A DNA stretch of 33,298 nt from Alphaproteobacteria bacterium (GCA_018971835.1 JAGWZW010000039.1:1-33298); one strand, 5' to 3'. Shown: positions 17,311-25,798, counted from the first letter of the stretch. Made by a program: numbers and translations. The notes: generated from the sequence alone by a model not told the origin.

Positions 17311-17340
17311 ACACTACTGCTTATATATTTTCATTGTCAA
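17311..17340 (-). promoter_or_regulatory. Promoter of the aminotransferase-SDR-molybdenum hydroxylase operon
   Basis: On the minus strand a perfect TTGACA (17340-17335) is followed after 18 bases by TAGTGT (17316-17311). The spacer is AT-rich (AAAATATATAA). Predicted transcription begins about 55 bases before the TTG start at 17251. The -10 is imperfect, which would suit an activated promoter. Confidence 0.45.
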
Positions 17341-17487
17341 CGAATTGGTAGGCCGCCACCCGGCCAATGGACGGGAACAGCCCGAACTCCACAGGCCGGA
17401 CTTGCTTTGAATCAATGGCCGCGAATGCTGCAGCGATAATCTTCATGGCGGTGGGGTGAAGACGCATTCAGGAATGGAGGATGTGTC

Positions 17488-18069
17488 ATGTTGCTTCTGT
17501 CGAAGCTTGGACTCAGTACCGTGTTTGCCGCGGCGCTGGCGCTATCCGCGCCAGCCTTGGCAGCCGATCCCCCCGGACACGGTGGCGGACCGCATGGCCG
17601 CGCTCCGCACGGCGGCCACAGTTACAGCATGCCGCCGCATGGCTTCCACAGCGCCCCGCCCGGCTTTCATGGGAACCTACCGTATGCCGGCCATGCGCGT
17701 CCGGGGGGTGCGATGCGCCACGGTGGCGGGTTGCCGAGCCGCCATTTCGGGAATTTCCGCGGCCGCGACTTCGGACATTTCGCGCCGGGCGATCTGCGCG
17801 CCTGGAGAGGTGGCGAGTGGCGTCACGTCTGGCATGATGGCCATCTGGCGTGGTGGTGGTACGTAGACGGGCTGTGGTTCTTCTATCCCGCGCCAATCTA
17901 CCCTTATCCGGGCTATGTCGGCTCGACTTACTACTATGACTACTACGGTGAGTACGGCGCGCCCGCTTATTACTGGTATTACTGCGAGGATCCGCCCGGA
18001 TATTACCCCTATGTCCAGCAGTGCAACGGACCCTGGGAACCGGTGCCGCCGACTCCGAACGGCGATTGA
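17488..18069 (+). CDS. Secreted His/Gly/Tyr-rich protein
   Basis: A 193-residue exported protein. A Sec signal peptide (cleavage after ALSAPALA, about residue 25) is followed by a His- and Gly-rich low-complexity region (26-105). A Trp/Tyr-rich C-terminal part then contains WRHVWHDGHLAWWWYVDGLW, a Pro-Tyr stretch and YYCEDPPGYYPYVQQCNGPW. The last block, with two cysteines, recurs in many small proteobacterial envelope proteins of unknown function. The histidines suggest metal binding, but that is inference. GGAGG lies seven bases before the ATG. It is transcribed divergently from the aminotransferase operon and is probably monocistronic. Confidence 0.75.
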   Translation: MLLLSKLGLSTVFAAALALSAPALAADPPGHGGGPHGRAPHGGHSYSMPPHGFHSAPPGFHGNLPYAGHARPGGAMRHGGGLPSRHFGNFRGRDFGHFAPGDLRAWRGGEWRHVWHDGHLAWWWYVDGLWFFYPAPIYPYPGYVGSTYYYDYYGEYGAPAYYWYYCEDPPGYYPYVQQCNGPWEPVPPTPNGD

Positions 18070-18084
18070 AATTGTCGCTATGCG

Positions 18085-18121
18085 TTCGGCCCGCCGCCTT
18101 CTTACGAGGCAGCGGGCCGAA
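18085..18121 (+). terminator. Hairpin after the secreted-protein gene
   Basis: TTCGGCCCGC (18085-18094) pairs with GCGGGCCGAA (18112-18121), with an inner GCCT/AGGC extension. It starts 16 bases after the stop codon. No T-run follows, so it is either a weak terminator or an RNA-stabilising end. Confidence 0.5.
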
Positions 18122-18448
18122 GATTGCAAAAGAACTCTCGACCGCTGCGCCTTCATGATCTTGGCAAATGCAGCGTGGCGACCAAACCAGCAACCACGAT
18201 CGATCTCCGAGACACTTTGCGGTTGCCGGACCTGGGCAGCCACTCCATTTCAAACAGATTGCTGGTCAGGCTTGCCAGATAGCCATTCGCCCGACCCAAG
18301 AGCCCCCGGGATGAACGAGAACGGCTCCTCGCGCGGCACGGCAACGGCGATGAAGAAGAACTCCTGCACTCAACGCCGACATCGCACTATTTCCACATTC
18401 GCATCACAGCTACTGCAATGAATCTGTTCCTGTGCTCGCGATCACTTG
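18122..18448. other. Stretch without a visible gene
   Basis: Short frames on both strands show no family motif, no ribosome-binding site and no codon bias typical of the neighbours. I see no RNA gene or repeat here. Confidence 0.5.
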
Positions 18449-18490
18449 TTGATCCAGATTAACGACGGATCACCGATATCAGCACATGAT
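18449..18490 (+). promoter_or_regulatory. Candidate FNR/FixK-type activated promoter of the SPW gene
   Basis: TTGATCCAGATTAA (18449-18462) matches the FNR/FixK consensus TTGAT-N4-ATCAA in nine of ten defined positions. CATGAT (18485-18490) is a fair -10 element. If transcription starts at 18497, the box centre is at -41.5 and the hexamer at -12 to -7, which is the exact class II arrangement for FNR-family activators. The leader to the SPW start would be about 133 bases. Confidence 0.5.
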
Positions 18491-18629
18491 TCTCATGTTC
18501 CGGTCGGCGCGCGACGGGCGTGTCAGTGGATCCGGCAAACAGTTCCCGCAGAGACGGGCCCTCTCGCTGAACGGAATGACGTCGCGGCCGCGATCAGTTG
18601 GCCGCAGACGCAAGTATCAGGAGGTAAAA

Positions 18630-19124
18630 ATGGCAAGGAAATACTGGCAGGATTGGGTTACGGCGCTCCTCGGCGCCTGGCTGTTCCTTTCTCCCTGGAT
18701 ATTCCCGCTGCGCTTGCCCAGCGCAGCGGAAAGCGCTTCGGGTGAACTCTGGAATCTCTGGATTTGCGGCGCGCTCGTGCTGACGCTCGGGCTGAGCGCC
18801 CGCCAAGCGTTCACTCCTTGGAAGGAATGGGCGAATACGGCTCTCGGTATCTGGCTCTTCGTATCGGCATGGTTCTGGGACGGCGAAATCTCTACATCTC
18901 TGGTATGGAGCACGGTGATCTCTGCACTGCTCCTCGTCGCATTTGCCGGCTGGTGTGTCGGCGATGCGCATGAATTGCTGCCAAAGCGCATGCTGAAAAA
19001 AGGCGACATGCGCGAAGGCCTGCCAGAGGGCGGCCTGCCCAACGGAGAGATGTACATCGTCGGCCCAGACATTGTGGCGCCCAATCTGCGCGTCCAGGCG
19101 CCGGGCGATGTTGTAAAGGGCTGA
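18630..19124 (+). CDS. SPW repeat membrane protein
   Basis: A 164-residue integral membrane protein. It has two SPW repeats: YWQDWVTALLGAWLFLSPWI (about 5-24), and a second at about 67-86 starting FTPWKEWANTALGIWLFVSAW. Two further hydrophobic helices are LWNLWICGALVLTLGL and VWSTVISALLLVAFAGWCVG, giving four membrane segments. The tail is hydrophilic. The frame is open from 18486, but AGGAGG five bases before the ATG at 18630 fixes the start. SPW proteins are widespread and of unknown function. The upstream FNR-type site suggests expression under low oxygen. Its stop lies two bases from the convergent M61 stop. Confidence 0.85.
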   Translation: MARKYWQDWVTALLGAWLFLSPWIFPLRLPSAAESASGELWNLWICGALVLTLGLSARQAFTPWKEWANTALGIWLFVSAWFWDGEISTSLVWSTVISALLLVAFAGWCVGDAHELLPKRMLKKGDMREGLPEGGLPNGEMYIVGPDIVAPNLRVQAPGDVVKG

Positions 19125-19126
19125 TC

Positions 19127-21061
19127 TCAGCGCACTGCGAGGATCGCGTCGAGGCTGTGCGGCCCTGTGCCCACGGCCTCGAGATGCGGATAGCGCAGCC
19201 CTTCGCGATAATCGATGGTTACAGTGCGGAAGTGCTTGTTCTGCTCCACCAGCAGCGTGATCGGCGCCTTGTGACCTTCCGCCCAACGGATAGCGGCTTT
19301 CAGATTGTCGTCGTCATAGGCATCGCCATCGAGCGCGACCAGCTTGGTGCCGACGGTGAGCCCGGCATCAAAGGCCGGACTGCCCCACAGAACCGAATTC
19401 AGTTCGCCATCCTTGCCCACAGCGAAGCCGAGCGAAAAACTGAAATCGGTATATTTGCGGATTTTTTCGTTGCCCTTTTCGAAAGCGCTCTCGCTGTCGT
19501 TGTAGACAAGGCGGTAGCCGCCGCGGCTGATGCCGTCAAGCGGCGCGCCCTTGGCCGGAACGTCGAGGTGATCGCGCAGGAACTTCGCCCAGCCATAAGG
19601 CTGCACCGCGTTCAATGCCTTGACGATATCGTCGAAAGTATAGGTGCGCGTAACGTAGCTGCCGTTGTCGACACCGAAAAATGCCTTGGCGAAATCGTCG
19701 AGAGATCGCGTGCCACCGGACAGTTTGCGGATCAACGTATCCGCGTCGAGCCAAGTAAGTTGGCCCATCTCGTAATAGTCTTCACTCAATTGGTAATTGC
19801 GCCACGGAATGGGTGCGCGATGGGCGATGATCGGATCGTTGGTGGTGTCTTGCAGCGGGCGCCATTCGTGGCCGACATGGTGATCATAGGTGGCCGCCGT
19901 GAGAGCAAAGGCATCGAGCGCCTGCTGCCGGGTCCACAGCCCGGCGCGCGCCGCCAGCACGAAGCCCCAATACTGCGTCTGTCCCTCATAGACCCAGAGC
20001 AGCGAATCGCGCATCGGCACGTTGAAATTGGGCGTCCACAGATCCGCCGGGCGGCGGAACTTGCCGTTCCAGGAATGGGTGTATTCGTGCGACAGCAAAT
20101 CGCGCGCCGCCGCGGTCGAAGCCCATTCGGTGAAGTAGCCGGGGATGGTGCCATCTTCGCTCGACTGATGGTGTTCGAGGCCCTGGCCGCCCATCTTGTC
20201 GCTCAGCGAGAGCAGGAAATCGTAATGGTCGTAATGGTGCGAGCCGAAGAGCTTGTAGGCCTGCTGCACCAGCGCCCGGTGAGCGGCAAGTTCCTCAGGC
20301 GTGACCTGCAGGAGGTCGGGACGGTCGGCCACGATGTCAAGATGGACGGGAACCTTGGCGTCCGGAGCGAGGTCTTCGCGGAGAAAATACTTGCCGGCGT
20401 AGATTGGTGAATCGACCAGATTGTTCAGCGCGACCGGCTTGAAATGCGTAACGTCGCCAGCGCTCGAAGCAGTCTCGAGCGCCGTTCCGAGTTTCCAGCC
20501 TGCTGGCAGCCTGATGCTCGGCTCGACCATGATACGGCGGCTGAAATAGCCGGCTGGATAGAGCACCACCGCGTTCCATTCGAGATTGAGCATGGCCGGC
20601 GTCATGACGATGCGGCCCTCGTCCTTCGCCACCGGCGAGAGATATTGAAACTCCACGTCAAGCGCCTTGACGCCCGCGGGAACCTCCACATGAAAGGCGT
20701 AGACATGTACCGGATCGCGAGACCACGCGATCTTCTTGCCGCCGGCGCGGATCACCAGACCGGCGAACTTGTCGATCGGCCCCCCGGCGGAATGCTCGCC
20801 GGGCAGCCATTCGGGATAGAGCAGCGTCATCGCGCCGGGACCGCTAACCGGTATGCTCTCGCGCACGCGAAAGATATGGCGGGAGAGATCGGTGGCATCG
20901 ACGGCAAGCCCGATCGTGCCGCTAAAGGGAACGTCTTGCGGGGCGGCGATTTTTGGTGTGGCCGGCGCGGGCTCGGGACCGGAAACCGGCGCGGAGGCAA
21001 AAGCCGCCCCAGCGGTCGCGAGCATCAGGGAGGCGGCCAATGCGGCAAAAATCGTTTTCAC
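19127..21061 (-). CDS. M61 family metallopeptidase (glycyl aminopeptidase type) with PDZ-like end
   Basis: A 644-residue exported zinc peptidase. A signal peptide (MKTIFAALAASLMLATAGAA) precedes a beta-rich N-terminal domain (about 45-240). The catalytic domain has HEYTHSWN at 325-332, where H325, E326 and H329 serve zinc binding and catalysis, and a downstream VYEGQTQYWGF carrying the third ligand Glu. The C-terminal third includes a PDZ-like region (SLGFAVGKDGELNSVLWGSP, then AFDAGL). This matches the M61 family. The start is GTG, with GGGGA seven bases upstream. It stands alone, convergent with the SPW gene. Confidence 0.92.
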   Translation of the reverse strand: MKTIFAALAASLMLATAGAAFASAPVSGPEPAPATPKIAAPQDVPFSGTIGLAVDATDLSRHIFRVRESIPVSGPGAMTLLYPEWLPGEHSAGGPIDKFAGLVIRAGGKKIAWSRDPVHVYAFHVEVPAGVKALDVEFQYLSPVAKDEGRIVMTPAMLNLEWNAVVLYPAGYFSRRIMVEPSIRLPAGWKLGTALETASSAGDVTHFKPVALNNLVDSPIYAGKYFLREDLAPDAKVPVHLDIVADRPDLLQVTPEELAAHRALVQQAYKLFGSHHYDHYDFLLSLSDKMGGQGLEHHQSSEDGTIPGYFTEWASTAAARDLLSHEYTHSWNGKFRRPADLWTPNFNVPMRDSLLWVYEGQTQYWGFVLAARAGLWTRQQALDAFALTAATYDHHVGHEWRPLQDTTNDPIIAHRAPIPWRNYQLSEDYYEMGQLTWLDADTLIRKLSGGTRSLDDFAKAFFGVDNGSYVTRTYTFDDIVKALNAVQPYGWAKFLRDHLDVPAKGAPLDGISRGGYRLVYNDSESAFEKGNEKIRKYTDFSFSLGFAVGKDGELNSVLWGSPAFDAGLTVGTKLVALDGDAYDDDNLKAAIRWAEGHKAPITLLVEQNKHFRTVTIDYREGLRYPHLEAVGTGPHSLDAILAVR

Positions 21062-21182
21062 GGTCGTTTCCCCACGATCTGGCGGCGGCTAACGCTTGCC
21101 GCCGCGCACAACGGGGGCGATCAGAAACCGCAGCACGCCGCAAAGCCAGAAAAATCTCGCCTGCTCGCCACCATGTGATCGC

Positions 21183-21767
21183 TCAAGTCGCCGGGGCGTG
21201 GCGTTCGAGAATGGCGCTGCAGGAGGCAATCGCGCCGAGCAAGCCGTCGGCGATCGCGCCGTTCCTTGCCGCGGCCGTGAAGCCGGAAACGATCCGGTTC
21301 CACTCCGGTTCGCCCACGCGCGCGTGCAGCGCCTGATCCGCGATCAGTTGGACATGGCGCTCGCCCAGCGAGACGAACAGCAGCAGGCCGCCGTGATGGT
21401 CGGGATGCGCCAGAACACGCGCCGCAAATTCGCGATGGGCGAGGTCGTGGGCATGGGTGTGCCTCATCCGCCGCGGCACCGCACGCAGTCGCAGCGGAGG
21501 CCATTCCAGCAGCAGCGACACGCCGATGGCGATGGCTGCTTCGATCATGAACGCGGTGCGCAGCGTCAGCGCTGGCCAGAAGACCGCCATCACCGCGCCC
21601 GCCAGCAGCGCCGCCAGCGCGCCCCATAAGAGCGGAATCATCAGATAGCGGTCGCTGGCCGTCACCACGCTGACGACGAAGCGAGCATGGGTCTTGGCTT
21701 CGGCGTCGGCGATGGCGGCGTGGATTTTCGCGCGTTCCGCGTCTGGCAGTCTGTGAGAAATTACCAT
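21183..21767 (-). CDS. TPM domain membrane protein (second of two)
   Basis: A 194-residue protein that begins MVISHRLPDAERAKIHAAIA and carries a TPM fold split around a hydrophobic hairpin: AEAKTHARFVVSVVTASDRY, then two membrane helices at about 45-90, then HREFAARVLAHPDHHGGLLLFVSLGERHVQLIAD. TPM proteins act in membrane-linked stress or thylakoid repair functions in other organisms; the function here is unknown. The frame extends upstream, but the ATG at 21767 is the sensible start and overlaps the end of the preceding TPM gene (ATGGTAA). It is the last gene of a coupled lemA-TPM-TPM operon. Confidence 0.8.
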   Translation of the reverse strand: MVISHRLPDAERAKIHAAIADAEAKTHARFVVSVVTASDRYLMIPLLWGALAALLAGAVMAVFWPALTLRTAFMIEAAIAIGVSLLLEWPPLRLRAVPRRMRHTHAHDLAHREFAARVLAHPDHHGGLLLFVSLGERHVQLIADQALHARVGEPEWNRIVSGFTAAARNGAIADGLLGAIASCSAILERHAPAT

Positions 21768-22519
21768 CCGCCCGACGCGCCTCCACCGCCGAAAGAGCCG
21801 CCGCCGCCGGAGAAACCGCCACCGGAGAAACCGCCGCCCGAAAAACCGCCAAAGCCGCCGCCGCGCCCGCCGCCGAAACCACCGAATCCGCCGAAGAAAA
21901 ACAGCGGCCACAGATAGCGTCCGAACAGCACCCAGATCAGCAGGATCACGACGAAGGTGCCGATACCGCCGCCGACATTCTGCTGCGGCTGCGGCGGCGC
22001 CTGCGGAAGGGCGGAAGCATCCCCACCCAGCACGCGCAGCAGCGTATCGGTGCCGGCGAGCACGCCCGCGTCGTAATCGCCTTTCTTGAACTCGGGCAGG
22101 ATGCGGTTGGCGATGATGAGTTCGGATTGCGCATCCGTAAGCCTGCCTTCAAGGCCGTAGCCCACCTCGATGCGCACACGATGCTCATTGGGCGCGACGA
22201 TCAGAAGGACACCGTTGTCCTTGCCCTTCTGCCCGATACCCCAGTGGCGGCCGAGCTGGTAGCCGTAATCGGAGATCGAGGTACCTTCCAGCGACTTGAG
22301 CGTGACCACCACCACTTGGTTGCCCGTCTGCCGTTCATGCTCGGCCAACATGCCGGTGAGCTTTTCCTGCGCGGCCTGCGAAAGGATGCCCGCCTGATCG
22401 ACGACGCGGCCGGTCAGCGCCGGAAAGGTGAGGCTCGCCGCCGCGGCACTGGCGGCCAGAACCAGCCCCAGCAGCAGCGCCAGGAAGACCGGCCGGTGCA
22501 AAGTGGCGTGTTGGCGCAT
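21761..22519 (-). CDS. TPM domain protein with Gly-rich tail (YgcG-type)
   Basis: A 252-residue exported and membrane-anchored protein. A signal peptide (about 1-28) precedes the TPM domain (about 32-150: LTGRVVDQAGILSQAAQEKL; GVLLIVAPNEHRVRIEVGYGLEG; LIIANRILPEFKKGDYDAGV). A membrane helix near 188-208 and a tail of FSGGG-type repeats end in GGGGASGGW, the conserved terminus of this family. The start ATG overlaps the lemA stop by one base (TGATG). LemA and TPM proteins occur together very widely. Confidence 0.9.
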   Translation of the reverse strand: MRQHATLHRPVFLALLLGLVLAASAAAASLTFPALTGRVVDQAGILSQAAQEKLTGMLAEHERQTGNQVVVVTLKSLEGTSISDYGYQLGRHWGIGQKGKDNGVLLIVAPNEHRVRIEVGYGLEGRLTDAQSELIIANRILPEFKKGDYDAGVLAGTDTLLRVLGGDASALPQAPPQPQQNVGGGIGTFVVILLIWVLFGRYLWPLFFFGGFGGFGGGRGGGFGGFSGGGFSGGGFSGGGGSFGGGGASGGW

Positions 22520-23136
22520 CAGAACTGGACCTTCGGCACCTGCTGCGCCTGCTGGCTGATGGTGAAGGTCTGCATCACCTTGGCGTCGGGATAGAGCAGC
22601 GCCGCAACCCAGCGGCTGGGGATCGTGCGCAGTGTCGTGTTATATTGCTGCACAGCGGCGATGTAGTCGCGCCGCGCCACGGCGATGCGGTTCTCCGTGC
22701 CTTCGAGCTGGGCCTGTAGCGCGAGAAAATTCTGATCGGATTTGAGATCAGGATAGCGTTCGCTGATCGCCATCAGATGGCCCAGCGCGCCGGTGAGCGT
22801 GGCCTGATTCTGCTCGAAGGTGCGGAAGGCCTGCGGGTTGGTCAGCACATCGGCCGGCAGCGTCGTCTGGGTGGCCTTGGCGCGGGCTTCGGTCACTTCC
22901 GTCAGCACCGTCTTTTCCTGATTGGCGTAGCCCTTCACGGTCGCCACCAGGTTGGGGATCAGGTCGGCGCGGCGCTGATACTGGTTCAGCACCTGGCTCC
23001 AGGCGGCCTTCACCTGCTCGTCCTGGCGCGGCACATCGTTGATGCCGCAGGCCGACAGCCCAACCACCAGAATAAGGAAAGCGCCCATCTGCGGCATGAA
23101 CCGCAGGGCCCGCGAAAGCACCCCTCTGCCCGTCAT
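22519..23136 (-). CDS. lemA: LemA family lipoprotein
   Basis: A 205-residue protein with a hydrophobic N-terminus ending in the lipobox LSAC (C30), so it is probably a lipoprotein. The LemA domain follows (QVKAAWSQVLNQYQRRADLI, PNLVATVKGYANQEKTVL, YPDLKSDQNFLALQAQLEGT, ENRIAVARRDYIAAVQQYN), an all-helical bundle. The function of LemA is not established. An upstream ATG at 23151 is possible, but GGAGAG is spaced six bases from the ATG at 23136. It is the first gene of the operon with the two TPM genes, and its stop overlaps the next start. Confidence 0.92.
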   Translation of the reverse strand: MTGRGVLSRALRFMPQMGAFLILVVGLSACGINDVPRQDEQVKAAWSQVLNQYQRRADLIPNLVATVKGYANQEKTVLTEVTEARAKATQTTLPADVLTNPQAFRTFEQNQATLTGALGHLMAISERYPDLKSDQNFLALQAQLEGTENRIAVARRDYIAAVQQYNTTLRTIPSRWVAALLYPDAKVMQTFTISQQAQQVPKVQF

Positions 23137-23719
23137 CTCATTCTCTCCCATGATCCAGCCCGGCGCTGCCGGAAGCGGCGCGCCGCATGCTACTCAAATG
23201 GGGTAAGGCCTGCCATCCCGCAAGATGCCGAGGCAGCCGGCCGGGCACCAAGGCGCATTCCGGTCAAGCCGAAACGCCGCCTCGATACCGGCCGGGCCGA
23301 TTTTCGCCAAGCCTCTGTTTGCGCGCGAAATTCGGCTTGAGGTTGTTTTTCACCACCGGCACCCCCCTCCCCCGCTGCGGGTTGCCTGCGCATGGCGCGC
23401 CACGGAATGCCAGAAAATGAATGAACGTTCATTCGCTCTGATGTTTTTTCGCGCTGCCTTTCGCTCACGCTTCACCCTTCGCGCGCGAGACAATTCCCGC
23501 GCACCATTGCTTCATTCTTGGCCGCGCCGCCGGCCTTTCGGCACGCACGCAGACCTGCGCATTATCCGCCCGGCCAGAGAGGCGTGGATAAGATTACTTT
23601 CGACGCCGGTTTTCGCAGCGGTGCCAGAAGGATGGAGAAGCCGGGAGCGCGGATACGCCAGAGCAGAGCCCGGCCGTGCAGAATCATGGCGCCGCAGTAT
23701 GGAGCGGCTGGAATCCGCT
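23137..23719. other. Long gap upstream of the lemA operon
   Basis: No convincing gene is visible. Frames on both strands are composition-driven and lack motifs. The only distinctive item is the palindrome at 23419-23434, listed separately. The promoter of the lemA operon should lie here, but I could not pick a clear -35/-10 pair. Confidence 0.5.
23419..23434. promoter_or_regulatory. TetR-type operator palindrome
   Basis: GAATGAACGTTCATTC is a perfect 16-bp palindrome with interleaved GAATGAAC half-sites, the form typical of TetR-family operators. It lies 283 bases upstream of lemA and 286 bases after the hpaC stop. No TetR-type gene is in the window. Confidence 0.5.
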
Positions 23720-24214
23720 CTAGCTGGCCAGCGCCACCGAAGCGAAGCGGCGGCCGAAATAGACGAGCCCGCCGCCGCCCTGGGAAAGCGCGATCACATC
23801 GATCTCGGCCACCAGCACGGAATGCGTGCCGATCTCGAAAACGTCCTTCAGCCGGCCCGACAGGCTGGCCAACGCCTGGCGTAGCCGTGGCACATCCGTC
23901 TCGTCTTCGGTCCAGTCCGAGGCGGCGAACCGCTCGGCCATGGGAATGTCCGTCAGCCCGGCGAAATGGCGGGCATGGGCCTCGTGCGCCTGATCAAGGA
24001 TGTTGACGCAGAGCCGCGCATTCTCCTTGAAAATGGCGTTGGTCGCGCTGTTGCGGTTGATGCAGACCATCACGGTCGGCGGCGTGTCCGTCACCGGGCA
24101 GACGGCCGTGGCGGTCAGCCCGCAGCGGCCCGCCGGCCCCGCCGTGGTGACGATATTGACCGCAGCGCAGAGCCGGGACATCGCCTCGCGGAAATTTTGC
24201 GCATCGGCCGTCAT
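23720..24214 (-). CDS. hpaC: Flavin reductase of the 4-hydroxyphenylacetate 3-monooxygenase (HpaC type)
   Basis: A 164-residue NAD(P)H:flavin oxidoreductase that supplies reduced FAD to HpaB. The flavin-reductase fold shows FREAMSRLCAAVNIVTT, GLTATAVCPVTDTPPTVMVC, INRNSATNAIFKENARLCVN and ILDQAHEAHARHFAGL. These give the FMN/FAD-binding threonine-rich loop and dimer contacts of the family. AGGA precedes the ATG at a normal distance. It lies 18 bases after hpaB and is clearly co-transcribed with it. Its identity as HpaC rests on the neighbour as well as on the sequence. Confidence 0.88.
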   Translation of the reverse strand: MTADAQNFREAMSRLCAAVNIVTTAGPAGRCGLTATAVCPVTDTPPTVMVCINRNSATNAIFKENARLCVNILDQAHEAHARHFAGLTDIPMAERFAASDWTEDETDVPRLRQALASLSGRLKDVFEIGTHSVLVAEIDVIALSQGGGGLVYFGRRFASVALAS

Positions 24215-24232
24215 GAGGGGCTTCCTTCAGGA

Positions 24233-25798
24233 TCAGCGGCCGCGGATGCGGCCGAGCATGTTGACGTCTTCGCCGCTCGTCAGATGCGAGACGCGCCAGC
24301 CTTTTTCGTCGTAATCGGACAGGCAGCGGTCCACCAGCGCCGTCATCCCGGCCATGGCGCCGGAGGCTTGCGCCTGCCTGAGGCATTGCATGCGCGTTTC
24401 ATCGGCGCTGCCGGCATAGTTGAGCTCGTAGAGTTCGTGGCGGCCGCCGAATTCGGAGCCGATCGAATCCCAGAGCAGCTTGAGGATCTTGATGCGCTCG
24501 GTCGAGCCGATGCCGTTCGAGCCGCGCACGAAACGCTCCAGATAGGCGTTGATCTCGGGATTGGCGATGTCGCGCGCGCTGGACGGCAGATAGATCAGGC
24601 CGCTCGCCACCGTTTCCTCGATGATGTTCTTGATCTTGGCATAGGCCATCGGCGCGAACACGCGATAGGTGTATTGCGCCTGCCAGTCCGGCAGCATGGT
24701 GCCGTGTTGCCAGGTGTCGGGATTTCCGACCATCGCATCGGTAAGACCCCAGAACAGGTTGCGCCAGGCCACCACTTCGCCCAGATGCGCCTGCACGCCG
24801 CGGAACTCGAGCGCGCCGGTGCAATTGAGCGCCTTCATCAAGAGGCCGGCGAGAAAGTCGAGCTTGACTGCCAGCCGCGTGCAGCCCTGCATCGGATAGA
24901 GCCGGCCGAAGCCGCCCTCGGCGTACCAGCGCTTCAGCCGCTCCGGATCGCGATAGATGAGCACGTTCTCCCACGGGATGAAGGCCTTGTCGAAAACCAG
25001 GATGGCGTCGTTCTCGTCGAAACGGCTGGACAGAGGATAATCGAACGGCGAAGCCGTGGCTGCCGCTACCATCTCGTAGGAGGCGCGGCAGATCAGCTTG
25101 ACGCCCTTGGTATCCATCGGCGCGATGAAGCTGAGCGCGAAGTCGGTGTTCTCGCCCATCACCTGCGCCGAGCCCTGGCCGACGAAGTTGTAATGGGTCA
25201 GCGCCGAATTGGTGGCCACCACCTTGGCGCCGGAGACGATGATGCCGCCGTCGGTTTCGCGCTCTACCGCCACATAGACGTCGCGCACCTGGTCCACCGC
25301 CTTGTCGCGGTCGATCGGCGGATTGACGATGGCGTGGTTGAGATAGAGGCAGGCTTCCTGGATGCGCCGGCTCCAGTTGGCCGCGTTGTCGGCGAACTTG
25401 CCGTAGAACTCGGGAATGACACCCAGCACGCTGCCGAAGGCGGCCTTGTAGTCGGGCGTGCGGCCCATCCAGCCATAGCTGAGCCGCGCCCATTCGGCGA
25501 TGGCGTCGCGCTGCTGGCGCAGTTCGTCGGCGCTGCGGGCTGCGCGGAAGAATTTGTGGGTGTAACCGCCATTGCCGGTATCGGTGGCCCAGCACAGCGT
25601 CTCCTTGTGCGCCGGATCGTGCAGCGCGTCATAGATGCGCGCGATCGAGGCGGCGGAATTGCGGAAGGCAGGATGGGTCGTCACGTCCTCGACCCGCTCG
25701 CCATAGACATAGATTTCGCGCCCGTCCCGAAGGCTTTCCAGATATTCGGAGCCCGTGAGGGGGCGGGCGGCATCGGCACGGCGTTCTTCGGGGCGCAT
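24233..25798 (-). CDS. hpaB: 4-hydroxyphenylacetate 3-monooxygenase, oxygenase component
   Basis: A 521-residue FADH2-dependent hydroxylase that adds an ortho hydroxyl to 4-hydroxyphenylacetate or related phenols. The N-terminal LTGSEYLESLRDGREIYVYG, the central GQGSAQVMGENTDFALSF, FDENDAILVFDKAFIPWENV and C-terminal VRGSNGIGSTERIKILKLLWD are hallmarks of the HpaB/HpaH acyl-CoA-dehydrogenase-like fold. The length is the family norm. TGAGGA precedes the ATG. It is transcribed divergently from the AraC-type gene hpaA. The ring-cleavage genes (hpaDEFGHI) are absent, so the catechol may be handled elsewhere or the phenol may be another aromatic. Confidence 0.93.
   Translation of the reverse strand: MRPEERRADAARPLTGSEYLESLRDGREIYVYGERVEDVTTHPAFRNSAASIARIYDALHDPAHKETLCWATDTGNGGYTHKFFRAARSADELRQQRDAIAEWARLSYGWMGRTPDYKAAFGSVLGVIPEFYGKFADNAANWSRRIQEACLYLNHAIVNPPIDRDKAVDQVRDVYVAVERETDGGIIVSGAKVVATNSALTHYNFVGQGSAQVMGENTDFALSFIAPMDTKGVKLICRASYEMVAAATASPFDYPLSSRFDENDAILVFDKAFIPWENVLIYRDPERLKRWYAEGGFGRLYPMQGCTRLAVKLDFLAGLLMKALNCTGALEFRGVQAHLGEVVAWRNLFWGLTDAMVGNPDTWQHGTMLPDWQAQYTYRVFAPMAYAKIKNIIEETVASGLIYLPSSARDIANPEINAYLERFVRGSNGIGSTERIKILKLLWDSIGSEFGGRHELYELNYAGSADETRMQCLRQAQASGAMAGMTALVDRCLSDYDEKGWRVSHLTSGEDVNMLGRIRGR

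Noticed and set aside
21779-21880. GGCGGTTTCTCC-type tandem repeats as a minisatellite or CRISPR-like array
   Set aside because: They encode the Gly-rich FSGGG tail that is normal for this TPM family; there are no unique spacers.
23190-23468. Small gene or TetR gene overlapping the palindrome upstream of lemA
   Set aside because: The 92-codon frame has no helix-turn-helix, no ribosome-binding site and a composition like random GC-rich sequence.
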